Shown here: in pieces, positions 24,910-33,623 of the stretch | How the letters are laid out: every line of letters starts with the position of its first letter | How positions within the stretch are numbered: the first letter of the stretch is position 1 | Origin: Flavobacterium psychroterrae | GTDB taxonomy: Bacteria > Bacteroidota > Bacteroidia > Flavobacteriales > Flavobacteriaceae | Assembly (NCBI RefSeq): GCF_018380615.1 | Contig: NZ_JAGYVZ010000016.1 | Span: forward strand, 62,001-126,000 | Direction: 5' to 3' | DNA length: 64,000 bases | Translations under genes and position numbers: made by a program | Notes under the pieces: model-generated | Database searches by the model: none | Seen by the model: the letters and a program-made list of their open reading frames with translations, nothing else | Told to the model about the DNA's origin: nothing

Positions 24910-26325
24910 TTAATTCTTAGAAAATTTAGCTTCAAAAGTTTTAAATCTTGCATCTAAATCTTTTACTAATTGTTTTTTCACAGTTGCATCCTGAATAAAA
25001 CTATAATTAATACTGTTGTAAACATATTGTTTTATTGTCGCATACGAAACATCAGGATATCTTTTAGCTAATAAAACATATTGTTCTGTCATATTTGTTC
25101 TTAAAATCCCTGCATCGTCTGTACTAATTACAATCGGCACATTAAATTCTTTGTAAAGTGTAAATGGATGTCTGTTTTCTTTTACTTTCAAGATGAATTC
25201 GTTGCTCACTAAATTAATCTCAATTGGAATACTGTTTTTAGACATATATTTCAATAAATCATATGAATTAGCTTCGTAAGCAATATCAACTCCGTGACCA
25301 ATTCTGTTAGCTCCGGCAATATAAATTGCATCGTTAATATGCCATGTTAAATCTTCGGGCTGAACCAAACCTAAAGTCAATTCTCCCGCGTGAAGCGTAT
25401 ATTTTACATCAGGAAATTTTGAATGGCAATATTTAAACATTACCATGTGCAGCCAATAATCCTTCATAGAATTTTCGCCATGTTCCGGAGAAACAATGTT
25501 TACGCCCGCAACTAATTTACTGTCGTTTGCAGAAATAAAAGCAATGCTAAGATTCTTGAATAAATCGACAGGATCCATGAAACGAAGCACAAAATTTTGA
25601 TAACGCATTGTAAAACGGTCGTCATCAATTTTTAAGTCTTTATGAAGTTTTGCAATGAAATTAGTATTGAAATCTGTTGCATACTTTTTAGCGTCTTTCT
25701 GCTGAATTGCTTTATACAATTCACCTAAAAGTTTCAGAACTGATTTTTCATCTTTTTGAGATGCAGCGTTACGTAGTTTCGAGTTAAAATCATTTAAATC
25801 TGCTACATTCATATCACACGGAATTGTTGATAGCTGCGTTTCGATATAAGATACATTTTCAGCAATGGCACGGTTTTTTAATTCCAGCATTCCTTCGGCA
25901 AAATGACCTTTAATAGTGGGTTCAAATTTTTGAAAAGAGTCAAAAAATAAATCATCAGAAGGTACAGAACCATTATAATCTTTAGCCGACCAGGTTTGCA
26001 TGACTTGTTGTTCGTAAAATGCCAGTTTTCCTTCGCTTTTAAGAGAGGAGAATGTTTGCCAATTGCCAATTGCAGGTTTTGTTTTTGAAACTCCCATTGA
26101 TTCTAAATTCAAATAAAAATCTTCTGCAATAGCTCTTTCTAAAAGTGGTTCTGCATAAACTGATCCTGAAAAATGATGGTGTAAATCGCCGCCTTTTGGC
26201 ATTTGTTGAAAGAAAGCTGTTAAGAGAGCTTCGTTATTTCTAATTTTTTCTAAATAGTTTTCAGCTGTTTGAGAAAAGCCAATTTGTGCTATGAAAAAAC
26301 AGAAAAGTGTAATTATCCTCGTCAT
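24910..26325 (-). CDS. Secreted adenosine deaminase-family protein
   Basis: A 471-residue amidohydrolase with a signal peptide ending near GFSQ at residue 19. The deaminase metal site is visible: GGDLHHHFSGS (His49 and His51), the YTLHAGE block with His and Glu, IGHGVDI and STDDAGI with the Asp pair. The N-terminal extension and secretion resemble the ADGF/CECR1 group, which deaminates extracellular adenosine, rather than the cytoplasmic enzyme of about 340 residues. It would act in the periplasm or outside for purine salvage. Substrate is inferred from family. Confidence 0.85.
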   Translation of the reverse strand: MTRIITLFCFFIAQIGFSQTAENYLEKIRNNEALLTAFFQQMPKGGDLHHHFSGSVYAEPLLERAIAEDFYLNLESMGVSKTKPAIGNWQTFSSLKSEGKLAFYEQQVMQTWSAKDYNGSVPSDDLFFDSFQKFEPTIKGHFAEGMLELKNRAIAENVSYIETQLSTIPCDMNVADLNDFNSKLRNAASQKDEKSVLKLLGELYKAIQQKDAKKYATDFNTNFIAKLHKDLKIDDDRFTMRYQNFVLRFMDPVDLFKNLSIAFISANDSKLVAGVNIVSPEHGENSMKDYWLHMVMFKYCHSKFPDVKYTLHAGELTLGLVQPEDLTWHINDAIYIAGANRIGHGVDIAYEANSYDLLKYMSKNSIPIEINLVSNEFILKVKENRHPFTLYKEFNVPIVISTDDAGILRTNMTEQYVLLAKRYPDVSYATIKQYVYNSINYSFIQDATVKKQLVKDLDARFKTFEAKFSKN

Positions 26326-26389
26326 ACTCTAAGTTTAAATTACATGCAAATATATGAGTTTTTGAGGAGATTTTAAAATTTTTGTTTTT

Positions 26390-26537
26390 AGGCACAAAGG
26401 TTCAAAGGAGCAAAGGGACAAAGTTTAAGAGAAGCACGTATTATAAAAAGCAAGAAAGACGCACATTTAGTACGTCTCAGTTTTATAAAGGCATTAAGAG
26501 AAACCTTAAAACCTTTGTCTCTTTGCAACTTTGAACC
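26390..26537. repeat. Dispersed inverted repeat (GGTTCAAAGG / CCTTTG...CTTTGAACC)
   Basis: CACAAAGGTTCAAAGGAGC at about 26392-26410 is mirrored by CTTTGTCTCTTTGCAACTTTGAACC at about 26513-26537, enclosing an unrelated core. It belongs to the common spacer repeats of this genome. Confidence 0.5.
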
Positions 26538-26822
26538 TTAAGAAAAAAGTACATCACGTATTTCCTCTGTTTTATCAAAAACGCTTTTTGCGAAAGGGCA
26601 AAGCGGAATTATTTGTAAATTATTATTTCTCGCATAATCAACTGTAGCCATTAAAAGTTTTTTACCAACGCCTTGTCCGCTGAAATCTTCGCTAACTTCA
26701 GTATGATCGATGATGAATTTAGAATCTCCTGCCCAGGTATACGTCATTTTTCCGGCTTCTTTTCCATTTTCTATAGCTTCAAATTGTCCTCTTTTTATAT
26801 CGTTTATTTGTTGAATTTCCAT
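26538..26822 (-). CDS. Small GNAT-type N-acetyltransferase (YidJ/YjdJ-like)
   Basis: A 94-residue acetyltransferase of the mini-GNAT class. The acetyl-CoA loop is DFSGQGVGKKLLMATVDYARNN, and the C-terminal strand is IIPLCPFAKSVFDK with the conserved Cys-Pro-(F/Y) feature. It is the third gene of the operon pirin-OsmC-GNAT, 6 nt after the OsmC stop. The acetyl acceptor is unknown. Confidence 0.88.
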   Translation of the reverse strand: MEIQQINDIKRGQFEAIENGKEAGKMTYTWAGDSKFIIDHTEVSEDFSGQGVGKKLLMATVDYARNNNLQIIPLCPFAKSVFDKTEEIRDVLFS

Positions 26823-26828
26823 GATAAA

Positions 26829-27224
26829 TTATATTAATGTGGTTTTAATTTCGATTGAATGTGTTAGGACTTTATGAATTGGACAACTATTGGCAATTGT
26901 TTCTAAGCGTTGCCTTTGAGTTTCGTCAACTTCACCAATTACTTCTATTTTTCTTGTAAATAAGGATACGTTTCGATCAGAATCTCTTTCGAAATCAATT
27001 TTGACATTGATTTCTGATACGTCCCATTCTTTACGATTGATGTACATTCGCAAAGTAATTACGGTGCATGAAGCAAGTGATGCGGCCAAAAGTTCGGTTG
27101 GATTAAGACCTAAATTTTTACCGCCCATTTCCTGAGGTTCATCAGAAATTAAAATATTTTCGCTGGCAGATGTTACTTCTGTTCGATACAAGCGTGTATC
27201 AATTTTTGCTGATATAGTATCCAT
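26829..27224 (-). CDS. OsmC/Ohr-family protein
   Basis: A 131-residue OsmC-fold protein. Family members reduce organic peroxides with two cysteines. Here they fit Cys in LAASLASCTVITLRMY and Cys in ETIANSCPIHKVL. The N-terminal part ISDEPQEMGGKNLGLNPTELLAAS is the usual Gly-Pro-rich approach to the first Cys. It lies 2 nt after pirin and 6 nt before the GNAT gene, so the three form an operon that probably deals with oxidative or electrophile stress. Confidence 0.92.
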   Translation of the reverse strand: MDTISAKIDTRLYRTEVTSASENILISDEPQEMGGKNLGLNPTELLAASLASCTVITLRMYINRKEWDVSEINVKIDFERDSDRNVSLFTRKIEVIGEVDETQRQRLETIANSCPIHKVLTHSIEIKTTLI

Positions 27225-27226
27225 AT

Positions 27227-28108
27227 TTATTTGATTCTTGGTTGAGGTAAAGGCACAAATTCTGTTTCGCCCGGAACTTTCGGGAAAGTTTGTTCTGTCC
27301 AGTCTTTTTTTGCTTTTTCGATTAGTTCTTTATCCGAAGAAACAAAATTCCAAAAGATATAATGTTCTTCCGGAAACGGCGTTCCTCCAAAGATGTAAAC
27401 CGTTGTGTTTTCGGCTAATTCAAACTCACATAGAGTGCTGTCGTTTGTAATTAAAATTTGTTTAGGATCATAAATATGTTCGCCGCTTTTTATGCTTCCT
27501 TCTAAAATATATAATCCACTTCCGCCGAATAAATGATGTCCGATATTTACTTTTTTAGCCTGGGTACTTTTTATTTCAATAAAATATAACGGACTATAAA
27601 CGGGAACGGGAGATTTTTTTCCAAATGCTTCTCCGGCAATCAATTTATAAGATATCCCGTCTTCTTCCCAACTCGGAATATCATTTGCTTCGACATGTGC
27701 AAAATTTGGATCCATTTGTTCCAGTTCTTTCGGCAATGCCACCCAAATCTGCAATCCGTGAAGCATTTTATCAGAATGTCTTAAATATTCCGGCGTTCTT
27801 TCAGAATGTACGATTCCTTTTCCGGAAGTCATCCAGTTTACGGCGCCTGGTTTTATCTCTAATTCGGTTCCTAAACTATCACGGTGCATTATGCTTCCTT
27901 CAAATAAAAACGTCAAAGTCGAAAGTCCGATATGCGGATGAGGAGGAACGTCCATATTTTCATGATCGCTTAAATGTGCAGGTCCCATATGATCGATAAA
28001 TACAAATGGTCCAACGGCTCTTTTTTCACGGAAAGGCAATAACCTGCCTACCATGAAATTGCCAATATTGGCAGCGCGTTCTTCGATAATTAAACTAATA
28101 TTTGACAT
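27227..28108 (-). CDS. Pirin-family protein
   Basis: A bicupin pirin of 293 residues. Metal-binding His residues are visible in the N-terminal cupin: HPHIGLSTLTFLFEG and SGKGIVHSE, with the GPFVFIDHMGPAHL lead-in. Pirins bind iron and some have quercetin dioxygenase activity. The start MSNISLIIEER is chosen since it begins the conserved region; an upstream in-frame Met gives 8 extra residues. First gene of the pirin-OsmC-GNAT operon. Confidence 0.93.
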   Translation of the reverse strand: MSNISLIIEERAANIGNFMVGRLLPFREKRAVGPFVFIDHMGPAHLSDHENMDVPPHPHIGLSTLTFLFEGSIMHRDSLGTELEIKPGAVNWMTSGKGIVHSERTPEYLRHSDKMLHGLQIWVALPKELEQMDPNFAHVEANDIPSWEEDGISYKLIAGEAFGKKSPVPVYSPLYFIEIKSTQAKKVNIGHHLFGGSGLYILEGSIKSGEHIYDPKQILITNDSTLCEFELAENTTVYIFGGTPFPEEHYIFWNFVSSDKELIEKAKKDWTEQTFPKVPGETEFVPLPQPRIK

Positions 28109-28312
28109 GGTATTTGTTTTAGTTGAAAGCAAAATTACAGTTGTGATAGCAATCTGTAACTTAATTTAGATTAAGAAAATTTGTTTTGGTATTATTTATA
28201 AAAGTAAGAAATAGAATAATAGAGATTCTGTTAGAATTAAAAATATAACACGAATTTCACTAATTAACCCAAATTAATTAGTGAAATACTCTAAATCCTG
28301 AAGAATTTTTTA

Positions 28313-29068
28313 TTAACAGCAATCCCAATTAAAGTAGGCTTTCTCAAAATTTCGATTAATTAGATCGTCTTTATTGATGAAAAAATTGGCAACACCGCTA
28401 TCGCCAAACATTATTTCTTCATCGGTATCAATTTGAAGTAATAAAACATCATTTTTTGATTTGTCGTCATACTCTCTGGGATCTCCTTGAGTAAAGTATG
28501 CGTAACCTCCAATTTTATGTCCTTCGTTATCGACTAATTTTTCAATTTCTTTTTTTTGTGATTCATTTAATTTTTCTTCAAATTCCCAATAATCCAATCC
28601 ATTGAAATTAAAATCGAAGCGAAAATCCTGAACACCTCCATATTCTTCTTCTTTTGAAAAAGATAAGCTGTGTTCGCAATTTACAGGAGAATCTGAATAT
28701 AAATCTTCTGTTAGGAATTCGAAATCAGTTTGATGATTTTTTATTTCTTCATGAAAAATTACTTTATAATCGTCCATATCGTACCATTCATCTCCTGATA
28801 TAAAAAATTGTAATATTCCTTTCTCAGGGTAATTTTCAAGTTGTGGAATTTCTGAAAAATTAAGTTGTGCCAATAAAATCATTGGCTTTCCTGCCTTATC
28901 TCTAGGATATTCTGTATCAATTGGCAAATATGGTTTTCCTAAAAATTTACTTTGGATAAAAGGTAAAACAGTTTCTTTTTCTATTGGTTTTGCATTTATT
29001 TGAATATAATCTAATTTGTATTTTACTAAATCATTTTCAAATTCTTTTAAATAGTCTGGAAATATCAT
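28313..29068 (-). CDS. DUF1963 (YwqG-like) protein
   Basis: A 251-residue cytoplasmic protein of the DUF1963 family. Typical features are KFLGKPYLPIDTEYPRDKAGKPMILLAQLNFSEIP, GILQFFISGDEWYDMD, GYAYFTQGDPRE and the C-terminal VLLLQIDTDEEIMFGDSGVANFFI, each matching the conserved strands of the family. The molecular function is unknown; some relatives occur among toxin-immunity genes. It is 32 nt downstream of the AlkD-like gene on the same strand. Confidence 0.9.
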   Translation of the reverse strand: MIFPDYLKEFENDLVKYKLDYIQINAKPIEKETVLPFIQSKFLGKPYLPIDTEYPRDKAGKPMILLAQLNFSEIPQLENYPEKGILQFFISGDEWYDMDDYKVIFHEEIKNHQTDFEFLTEDLYSDSPVNCEHSLSFSKEEEYGGVQDFRFDFNFNGLDYWEFEEKLNESQKKEIEKLVDNEGHKIGGYAYFTQGDPREYDDKSKNDVLLLQIDTDEEIMFGDSGVANFFINKDDLINRNFEKAYFNWDCC

Positions 29069-29100
29069 CTTATGTTTTTTAGTTATATGTTTAATTCTTT

Positions 29101-30201
29101 TTAATCAGTCAATTCAAAATCCAAAACCTCACTTTCAGTTCCATTAATAATAATGGATAATTGATGGATTCCGGTATGAAAAACTCTAGTCGTAATGATT
29201 TTAAAAGATTGATTTCTATCGACTTTAATTAATTGGTTTGGCTGATAGATTTTCTCACTGATTTTAAAGACTTTTTTAGCTAAATGTCCTTTTGATTTCT
29301 TGTAATGGACGGCATATTCTAAACGAATCGTTTTAGCATCGTCATTCGTATTGTTCAGATGAAATTGAAACTGCAAATGATCGCCAATTTTCACGATTGG
29401 TGTTTTAATTTCGAAATTAGAAAGTTCAATATTAGTACTTTCTAAACCATAATGACGCAGAATTTCAGGATGTCCTTGTTTTAACAGAGTTCGACAGCCG
29501 TGTTTGATGATTCCGTCAGTTTCTTTATTGATTCCAAACCATTTTCCGGCAATTTCTAATACAATTTGCGGATTATCTTTGGCAATATCATTCAGGTTGT
29601 TGGCAACGCTTCTACGAACATATTCTGAAGTATCATTTTTAAGATTTTCTAAAATGGGAAGGATAGAAGAAGGATCTTTTTTCAGGAACGGAATCGCCAT
29701 TGCCCACGGTAATCTTGGTCGGCTTCCTTCACTGGATAATCTGCGTACGTGATGATTTTCATGCAGCGACCATTTTGTCATTTCTTCGATCATTTTTTCC
29801 TTATATTTTATAATGAAAGGTCGAACAGCAAATTCACAGCTTATAAATTGTGTGATTGAAACAAAGGCTTTCGCCGAAGTTTTAAAGTCATCAATACCAT
29901 AGATTTCAATATAATCGGCAAAGAAAATGAATGCGAGATTGCCTTCTGTAAATTTGTTTTTCTTTAGATTCTCAATGATTTTGTCAATTAAGGAAACGGC
30001 TTCAGGGAAATTCTCAGGCATAAATTGATGCAAAACAACGGTAGTATGTTTCATGCGATCCTTCCATTCTTTTTGGGCAAAATTGCCTTCGTAAATGGCA
30101 TCAATAAATTTTTGTTTATCGAAATTTGGATCAACTTCGGCGAAAGCCTGACCAAAATTTTCGTAAAAAGCAACTGAATAAATGTCTTTAATTAATCCCA
30201 T
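29101..30201 (-). CDS. AlkD-like HEAT-repeat DNA alkylation repair protein
   Basis: A 366-residue protein with an N-terminal HEAT-like helical solenoid (residues about 1-240: ENFPEAVSLIDKIIENLKKN, RRLSSEGSRPRLPWAMAIPFLKKDPSSILPILENLKND, YVRRSVANNLNDIAKDNPQIVLEIAGKW), matching the DNA alkylation repair family. About 250-366 is a beta-rich extension (VKIGDHLQFQFHLNNTNDDAKTIRLEYAVHY), as in many bacterial members. The start MGLIKDIYS is preferred over a Met 14 codons upstream because it begins the domain. Glycosylase activity is inferred from family. Confidence 0.85.
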   Translation of the reverse strand: MGLIKDIYSVAFYENFGQAFAEVDPNFDKQKFIDAIYEGNFAQKEWKDRMKHTTVVLHQFMPENFPEAVSLIDKIIENLKKNKFTEGNLAFIFFADYIEIYGIDDFKTSAKAFVSITQFISCEFAVRPFIIKYKEKMIEEMTKWSLHENHHVRRLSSEGSRPRLPWAMAIPFLKKDPSSILPILENLKNDTSEYVRRSVANNLNDIAKDNPQIVLEIAGKWFGINKETDGIIKHGCRTLLKQGHPEILRHYGLESTNIELSNFEIKTPIVKIGDHLQFQFHLNNTNDDAKTIRLEYAVHYKKSKGHLAKKVFKISEKIYQPNQLIKVDRNQSFKIITTRVFHTGIHQLSIIINGTESEVLDFELTD

Positions 30202-30548
30202 GGTTTTGTTTGAATGAACCTCAAAGATATTTAATGTTTTCAATTAAAATTATAGATTCTATGTGAAAAATTTTAAACACATAGAAACGTAGATAATAAA
30301 ATTACAGACAAAAGATATTTTTAAATATCTAGATTTTTACACATAGATAAATGCATTTAACTGTGTGTATCAATACTAAGTGAAACATCTTTTTTAAGTA
30401 TTTGATCTATGTTTCTATGGGGTTAAAAAATAAACGTTTTCCTTATAATTTACATTAGTGTTTTTACACCTAAGAAATTTTTCAAAGACAGTACACTTTC
30501 AAATCCCCAAAATATATCCTACTTTAGCATTTCATAAACTTTAAGAAA
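30202..30548. other. 347-nt gene-free spacer between divergent genes
   Basis: It contains the inverted-repeat element at 30272-30427 and the nadC promoter region (CCTACTTTAGC at about 30517-30527 is one mismatch from TAnnTTTG). No gene is seen. Confidence 0.5.
30272..30427. repeat. Dispersed inverted-repeat element with CATAGAAAC ends, second copy
   Basis: Arms 30272-30294 and 30405-30427 match as reverse complements in 20 of 23 positions. The arm core CATAGAAAC is shared with the element at 1642-1784. The core between them differs and is non-coding. Confidence 0.6.
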
Positions 30549-31406
30549 ATGATTAGCGAAGTACAATTTCAAACCGAATTACAACTATTGATTAGCAACG
30601 CAATTCGCGAAGATGTAGGCACAGGCGATTATAGTTCATTGGCGTGTATTCCGGAAACGGCACACGGACAAGCTAAATTATTGGTGAAAGATCAGGGGAT
30701 TATTGCGGGTGTTGCACTTGCAAAAATGATTTTTGAGTATGTAGATCCAAAATTAAAAATCAAGACGTATATAGAAGATGGAACGCATGTAGAATATGGT
30801 GATGTCGTTTTAGAAGTTTCAGGAAGTTCCCAATCTATTTTAAAGTCAGAGAGAGTGGTTTTGAATACCATGCAAAGAATGTCTGCAATTGCTACAAAAA
30901 CAGATCAATACGTTCAGCTTTTAGAAGGAACCGGCGCTAAAATTTTAGACACTCGTAAAACAACTCCCAATTTTAGAGCGGCTGAAAAGTGGGCTGTAAA
31001 AATTGGCGGAGGTGAAAATCATCGTTTTGCATTGTATGATATGGTCATGTTAAAAGACAATCATATTGATTTTGCGGGCGGAATTACACTTGCGATCAAG
31101 AAAACGAAAGAGTATTTAAAAACGAATAATTTAGATTTAAAAATTATAGTTGAAGCCAGGAATCTGGATGAAATCCGTGAGATTTTGTTAAGTGACGGAG
31201 TGCACAGAATCCTGATCGATAACTTTAATTATGAAGATACTAAAACTGCGGTTGAGTTAATTGGTTCAAAATGCCAAACAGAATCGTCTGGAAATATTAA
31301 CGAAAAAACGATTCGTGAATATGGTTTATGTGGTGTAAATTATATTTCTTCCGGAGCTTTGACACATTCTGTTTATAACATGGATTTGAGTTTGAAAGCG
31401 TTCTAG
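30549..31406 (+). CDS. nadC: Nicotinate-nucleotide pyrophosphorylase (carboxylating)
   Basis: NadC (quinolinate phosphoribosyltransferase) makes nicotinate mononucleotide from quinolinate and PRPP in NAD synthesis. The 285-residue length fits. Seen: EDVGTGDYSSLACIP near the N-terminus, NTMQRMSAIATKT, ILDTRKTTPNFRAAEKWAVKIGGGENHR (substrate-binding Arg, His and Lys residues), MLKDNHIDF, IIVEARNLDE, ILIDNF and the C-terminal YISSGALTHSV. It probably forms an operon with the YihY-like gene 67 nt downstream. Confidence 0.97.
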   Translation: MISEVQFQTELQLLISNAIREDVGTGDYSSLACIPETAHGQAKLLVKDQGIIAGVALAKMIFEYVDPKLKIKTYIEDGTHVEYGDVVLEVSGSSQSILKSERVVLNTMQRMSAIATKTDQYVQLLEGTGAKILDTRKTTPNFRAAEKWAVKIGGGENHRFALYDMVMLKDNHIDFAGGITLAIKKTKEYLKTNNLDLKIIVEARNLDEIREILLSDGVHRILIDNFNYEDTKTAVELIGSKCQTESSGNINEKTIREYGLCGVNYISSGALTHSVYNMDLSLKAF

Positions 31407-31473
31407 AAAGTTATAAATTATAAGTTGTGAATTATGAGTTAAGGAATCTAAAATCTAAAATTAAAGAATAAAT

Positions 31474-32832
31474 ATGTCTCAAGAGATAGAAGATCGGATT
31501 GAAAAAGTTCCTATAGTGCGTTCTCTTGCCCGATTATTAAAGAGAATAAAATTACCGTGGTTAGAAGGTTTTTCGTTATACGATTTGCTGGAATTGTACA
31601 CTTTAGGAATTCTTGAAGGTGCTTTTTCGTATCATGCAAGTGCTGTTTCGTTCAGTTTTTTTATGGCTTTATTTCCTTTTGCACTGTTTATTTTAAACTT
31701 AATTCCGTTTATTCCTATAGATAATTTTCAGGCAGATTTCTTGTTGTTTGTGCAGCAAAGCGTTCCTCCAAATACTTATGATGCGATTAATAAAATCATT
31801 AGTGATATTTTAAATAATAGTCACTCCGGTTTATTATCATCCGGATTTTTGCTTTCGATTTTTTTAATGGCAAATGGTATTAACGGAATCCTTAGCGGTT
31901 TTGAATCCTCTAAACATGTATTTGATAAACGTGGTTTTTTTAGTCAATATTTAGTTGCATTAGCTATTTCGCTTGTTATGACCATTATATTGTTTGTCAC
32001 GGTGGCAACAATTGTAGTTTTTGAGGTGTTTATCCAAAAAACAATTATTCAGGATGTTTTGAGTGATCGTATTCCGCTGATTATTTTGGGTCGATATTTG
32101 TTTGTTTTATTAATGATTTTGATAACATGTTCAATATTATTACGTTATGGTACAAAACAATATAATAAAGTTCCTTTTATAAGCATTGGATCAGTTTTTA
32201 CGATGATCTTAATTGTTATATCTTCGTTCTTTTTTGGGATTTGGGTTATAAAATTCTCAAAATATAACGAACTTTATGGTTCAATTGGAACATTATTAAT
32301 TCTAATGTTTTATATTTGGATAAACTGTATGATTCTGCTTTTAGGGTTCGAATTGAATGCTACTATCAGAAAATTAAAACAAAAAAAAAAAATAAATAGT
32401 ATGAAAAATTTGATATTAACAATTGGAGTTTTTTTCCTGACATTAGGTACAATTCATAGTCAAAGTGTTATTGGAAAATGGAAAACAATTGATGATGAAA
32501 CGGGCGAAGCCAAATCAGTTGTAGAGATTTACGAAAAATCAGGAAAATTATATGGTAAAGTAGTAGAGATACTTCGTGCAGACCATAAAAAAGATGCGTG
32601 TGTAAAATGTGATGGTGCAGAAAAAAACAAACCAATTTTAGGTTTGGTAATCATTAACGGACTTAAAAAAGACGGTGATGAATATAGCGGAGGGACAATT
32701 TTAGACCCTACAAATGGTAAAAAATACAAATGTTATATTGCGCTTGACTCTGCTGATAAATTAAAACTTCGCGGTTATGTTGGGATTTCTATCATGGGAA
32801 GAACTCAATATTGGACAAGAGTGAAGAACTAA
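31474..32832 (+). CDS. YihY/BrkB-like membrane protein, fused in frame to DUF2147 through a poly-A tract
   Basis: Read as one 452-residue ORF. Residues 1-306 are a complete YihY/BrkB protein: six membrane helices, the conserved EGAFSYHASAVSFSFFMALFP segment, a LYGSIGTLLILMFYIW region and the charged tail ATIRKLKQKKK. That is the normal family length. Residues 310-452 are a separate DUF2147 protein with its own signal peptide. The junction holds 12 A (32381-32392). With 11 or 13 A, the frame stops at TAA or TAG just before the internal ATG at 32401. The most likely native state is two adjacent genes; the fusion needs exactly 12 A. BrkB members are inner-membrane proteins of unclear transport function. 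Confidence 0.8.
   Translation: MSQEIEDRIEKVPIVRSLARLLKRIKLPWLEGFSLYDLLELYTLGILEGAFSYHASAVSFSFFMALFPFALFILNLIPFIPIDNFQADFLLFVQQSVPPNTYDAINKIISDILNNSHSGLLSSGFLLSIFLMANGINGILSGFESSKHVFDKRGFFSQYLVALAISLVMTIILFVTVATIVVFEVFIQKTIIQDVLSDRIPLIILGRYLFVLLMILITCSILLRYGTKQYNKVPFISIGSVFTMILIVISSFFFGIWVIKFSKYNELYGSIGTLLILMFYIWINCMILLLGFELNATIRKLKQKKKINSMKNLILTIGVFFLTLGTIHSQSVIGKWKTIDDETGEAKSVVEIYEKSGKLYGKVVEILRADHKKDACVKCDGAEKNKPILGLVIINGLKKDGDEYSGGTILDPTNGKKYKCYIALDSADKLKLRGYVGISIMGRTQYWTRVKN
32381..32392 (+). repeat. 12-A homopolymer at the YihY/DUF2147 junction
   Basis: C followed by A12 and TAAATAGTATG. Loss of one A gives CAA AAA AAA AAA TAA. Gain of one A gives CAA AAA AAA AAA AAT AAA TAG. Only 12 A keep the frame open into the next gene, so the tract is a frame switch. 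Confidence 0.9.
32401..32832 (+). CDS. DUF2147 protein (secreted), internal start
   Basis: From the ATG at 32401 the product is 143 residues with a signal peptide ending at about TIHSQ. The mature part shows the DUF2147 pattern: VIGKWKTIDDETGEAKSVVEIYE, GKLYGKVVEIL, CVKCDGAEKNKPILGLVII, GGTILDPTNGKKYKC, LRGYVGISIMGRTQYWTRV, a small beta-barrel of lipocalin-like type. Function is unknown. The complete signal peptide and own start show it is normally a separate protein. It overlaps entirely with the fused ORF above. The metallo-beta-lactamase follows 16 nt later. Confidence 0.85.
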   Translation: MKNLILTIGVFFLTLGTIHSQSVIGKWKTIDDETGEAKSVVEIYEKSGKLYGKVVEILRADHKKDACVKCDGAEKNKPILGLVIINGLKKDGDEYSGGTILDPTNGKKYKCYIALDSADKLKLRGYVGISIMGRTQYWTRVKN

Positions 32833-32848
32833 AATTTCATAAAATAAA

Positions 32849-33589
32849 ATGCGAAAATTAGCGTCATTAATTTTTTTCTTAGCCATACTATTCAATAGTT
32901 TTGCACAATCTAAGAATTCGCCATTACAAATAAGTCATCTTACGGGTGACTTTTATGTTTATAAAACGTTTCATGATTATAAAGGAACGTTAATTTCTGC
33001 CAATGCTTTGTATCTTGTTACAAATAAAGGCGTTGTGTTGTTTGATGCGCCGTGGGACGAGACACAATTTCAGCCGTTATTAGATGCTATAAAAGCAAGG
33101 CATCATAAGGATGTTGTGATGCATTTTGCAACACATTCTCATGAAGACAGGGCTGGAGGTTTGGATTTTTACAGGCAAAAAGGAATCAAAACTTATACTA
33201 TAAAGTTAACTGATGAGATTCTTGAAAAAGAAAATAAAAAAAGAGCTGAATTTGTGATTCCAAATGATACTATATTTACTGTTGGTCAATATACTTTTGA
33301 GGTTTATTATCCTGGAAAAGGACATGCTCCGGACAATATTGTGGTTTGGTTTAATAAAGAGAAAGTGCTTTATGGAGGTTGTTTTGTAAAAAGTACAGAG
33401 GCAAAAGATCTTGGTTATTTAGGTGACTCTGACGTAAAGGAATGGGAGAAATCTATCAAAAAAGTACAGATGAAATTTAAAAATCCAAAATATATTATTA
33501 CTGGTCATGATGACTGGAAGGATCTGGGATCTTTAAATCATACTTTGAAATTAGTTCAGGAATATAATGCAGTATCAGATAAAAAGTAA
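32849..33589 (+). CDS. Subclass B1 metallo-beta-lactamase
   Basis: A 246-residue secreted zinc beta-lactamase with a signal peptide ending at NSFAQ (residue 20). All six B1 ligands are present: His96, His98 and Asp100 in HSHEDRAGG, His159 in GKGHAPDN, Cys178 in YGGCFVKS and His220 in ITGHDDW. Lys181, which binds the beta-lactam carboxylate in B1 enzymes, is also present. The enzyme should hydrolyse penicillins, cephalosporins and carbapenems in the periplasm. Chromosomal B1 enzymes are known in flavobacteria (for example IND, JOHN). No integron, insertion sequence or plasmid sign is near, so it looks resident. Confidence 0.93.
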   Translation: MRKLASLIFFLAILFNSFAQSKNSPLQISHLTGDFYVYKTFHDYKGTLISANALYLVTNKGVVLFDAPWDETQFQPLLDAIKARHHKDVVMHFATHSHEDRAGGLDFYRQKGIKTYTIKLTDEILEKENKKRAEFVIPNDTIFTVGQYTFEVYYPGKGHAPDNIVVWFNKEKVLYGGCFVKSTEAKDLGYLGDSDVKEWEKSIKKVQMKFKNPKYIITGHDDWKDLGSLNHTLKLVQEYNAVSDKK

Positions 33590-33623
33590 TTTTTGCTTAT
33601 ATTTGAAATTAAATTACAAGTTA

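Noticed and set aside
27625..27999. 124-residue plus-strand ORF opposite pirin
   Set aside because: It is antisense to a clear pirin coding sequence, lacks a domain and has an unlikely composition.
32849..33589. Lactamase as a recently acquired mobile resistance gene
   Set aside because: No insertion sequence, integron site or change in base composition is seen around it, and B1 enzymes are resident in many flavobacteria.
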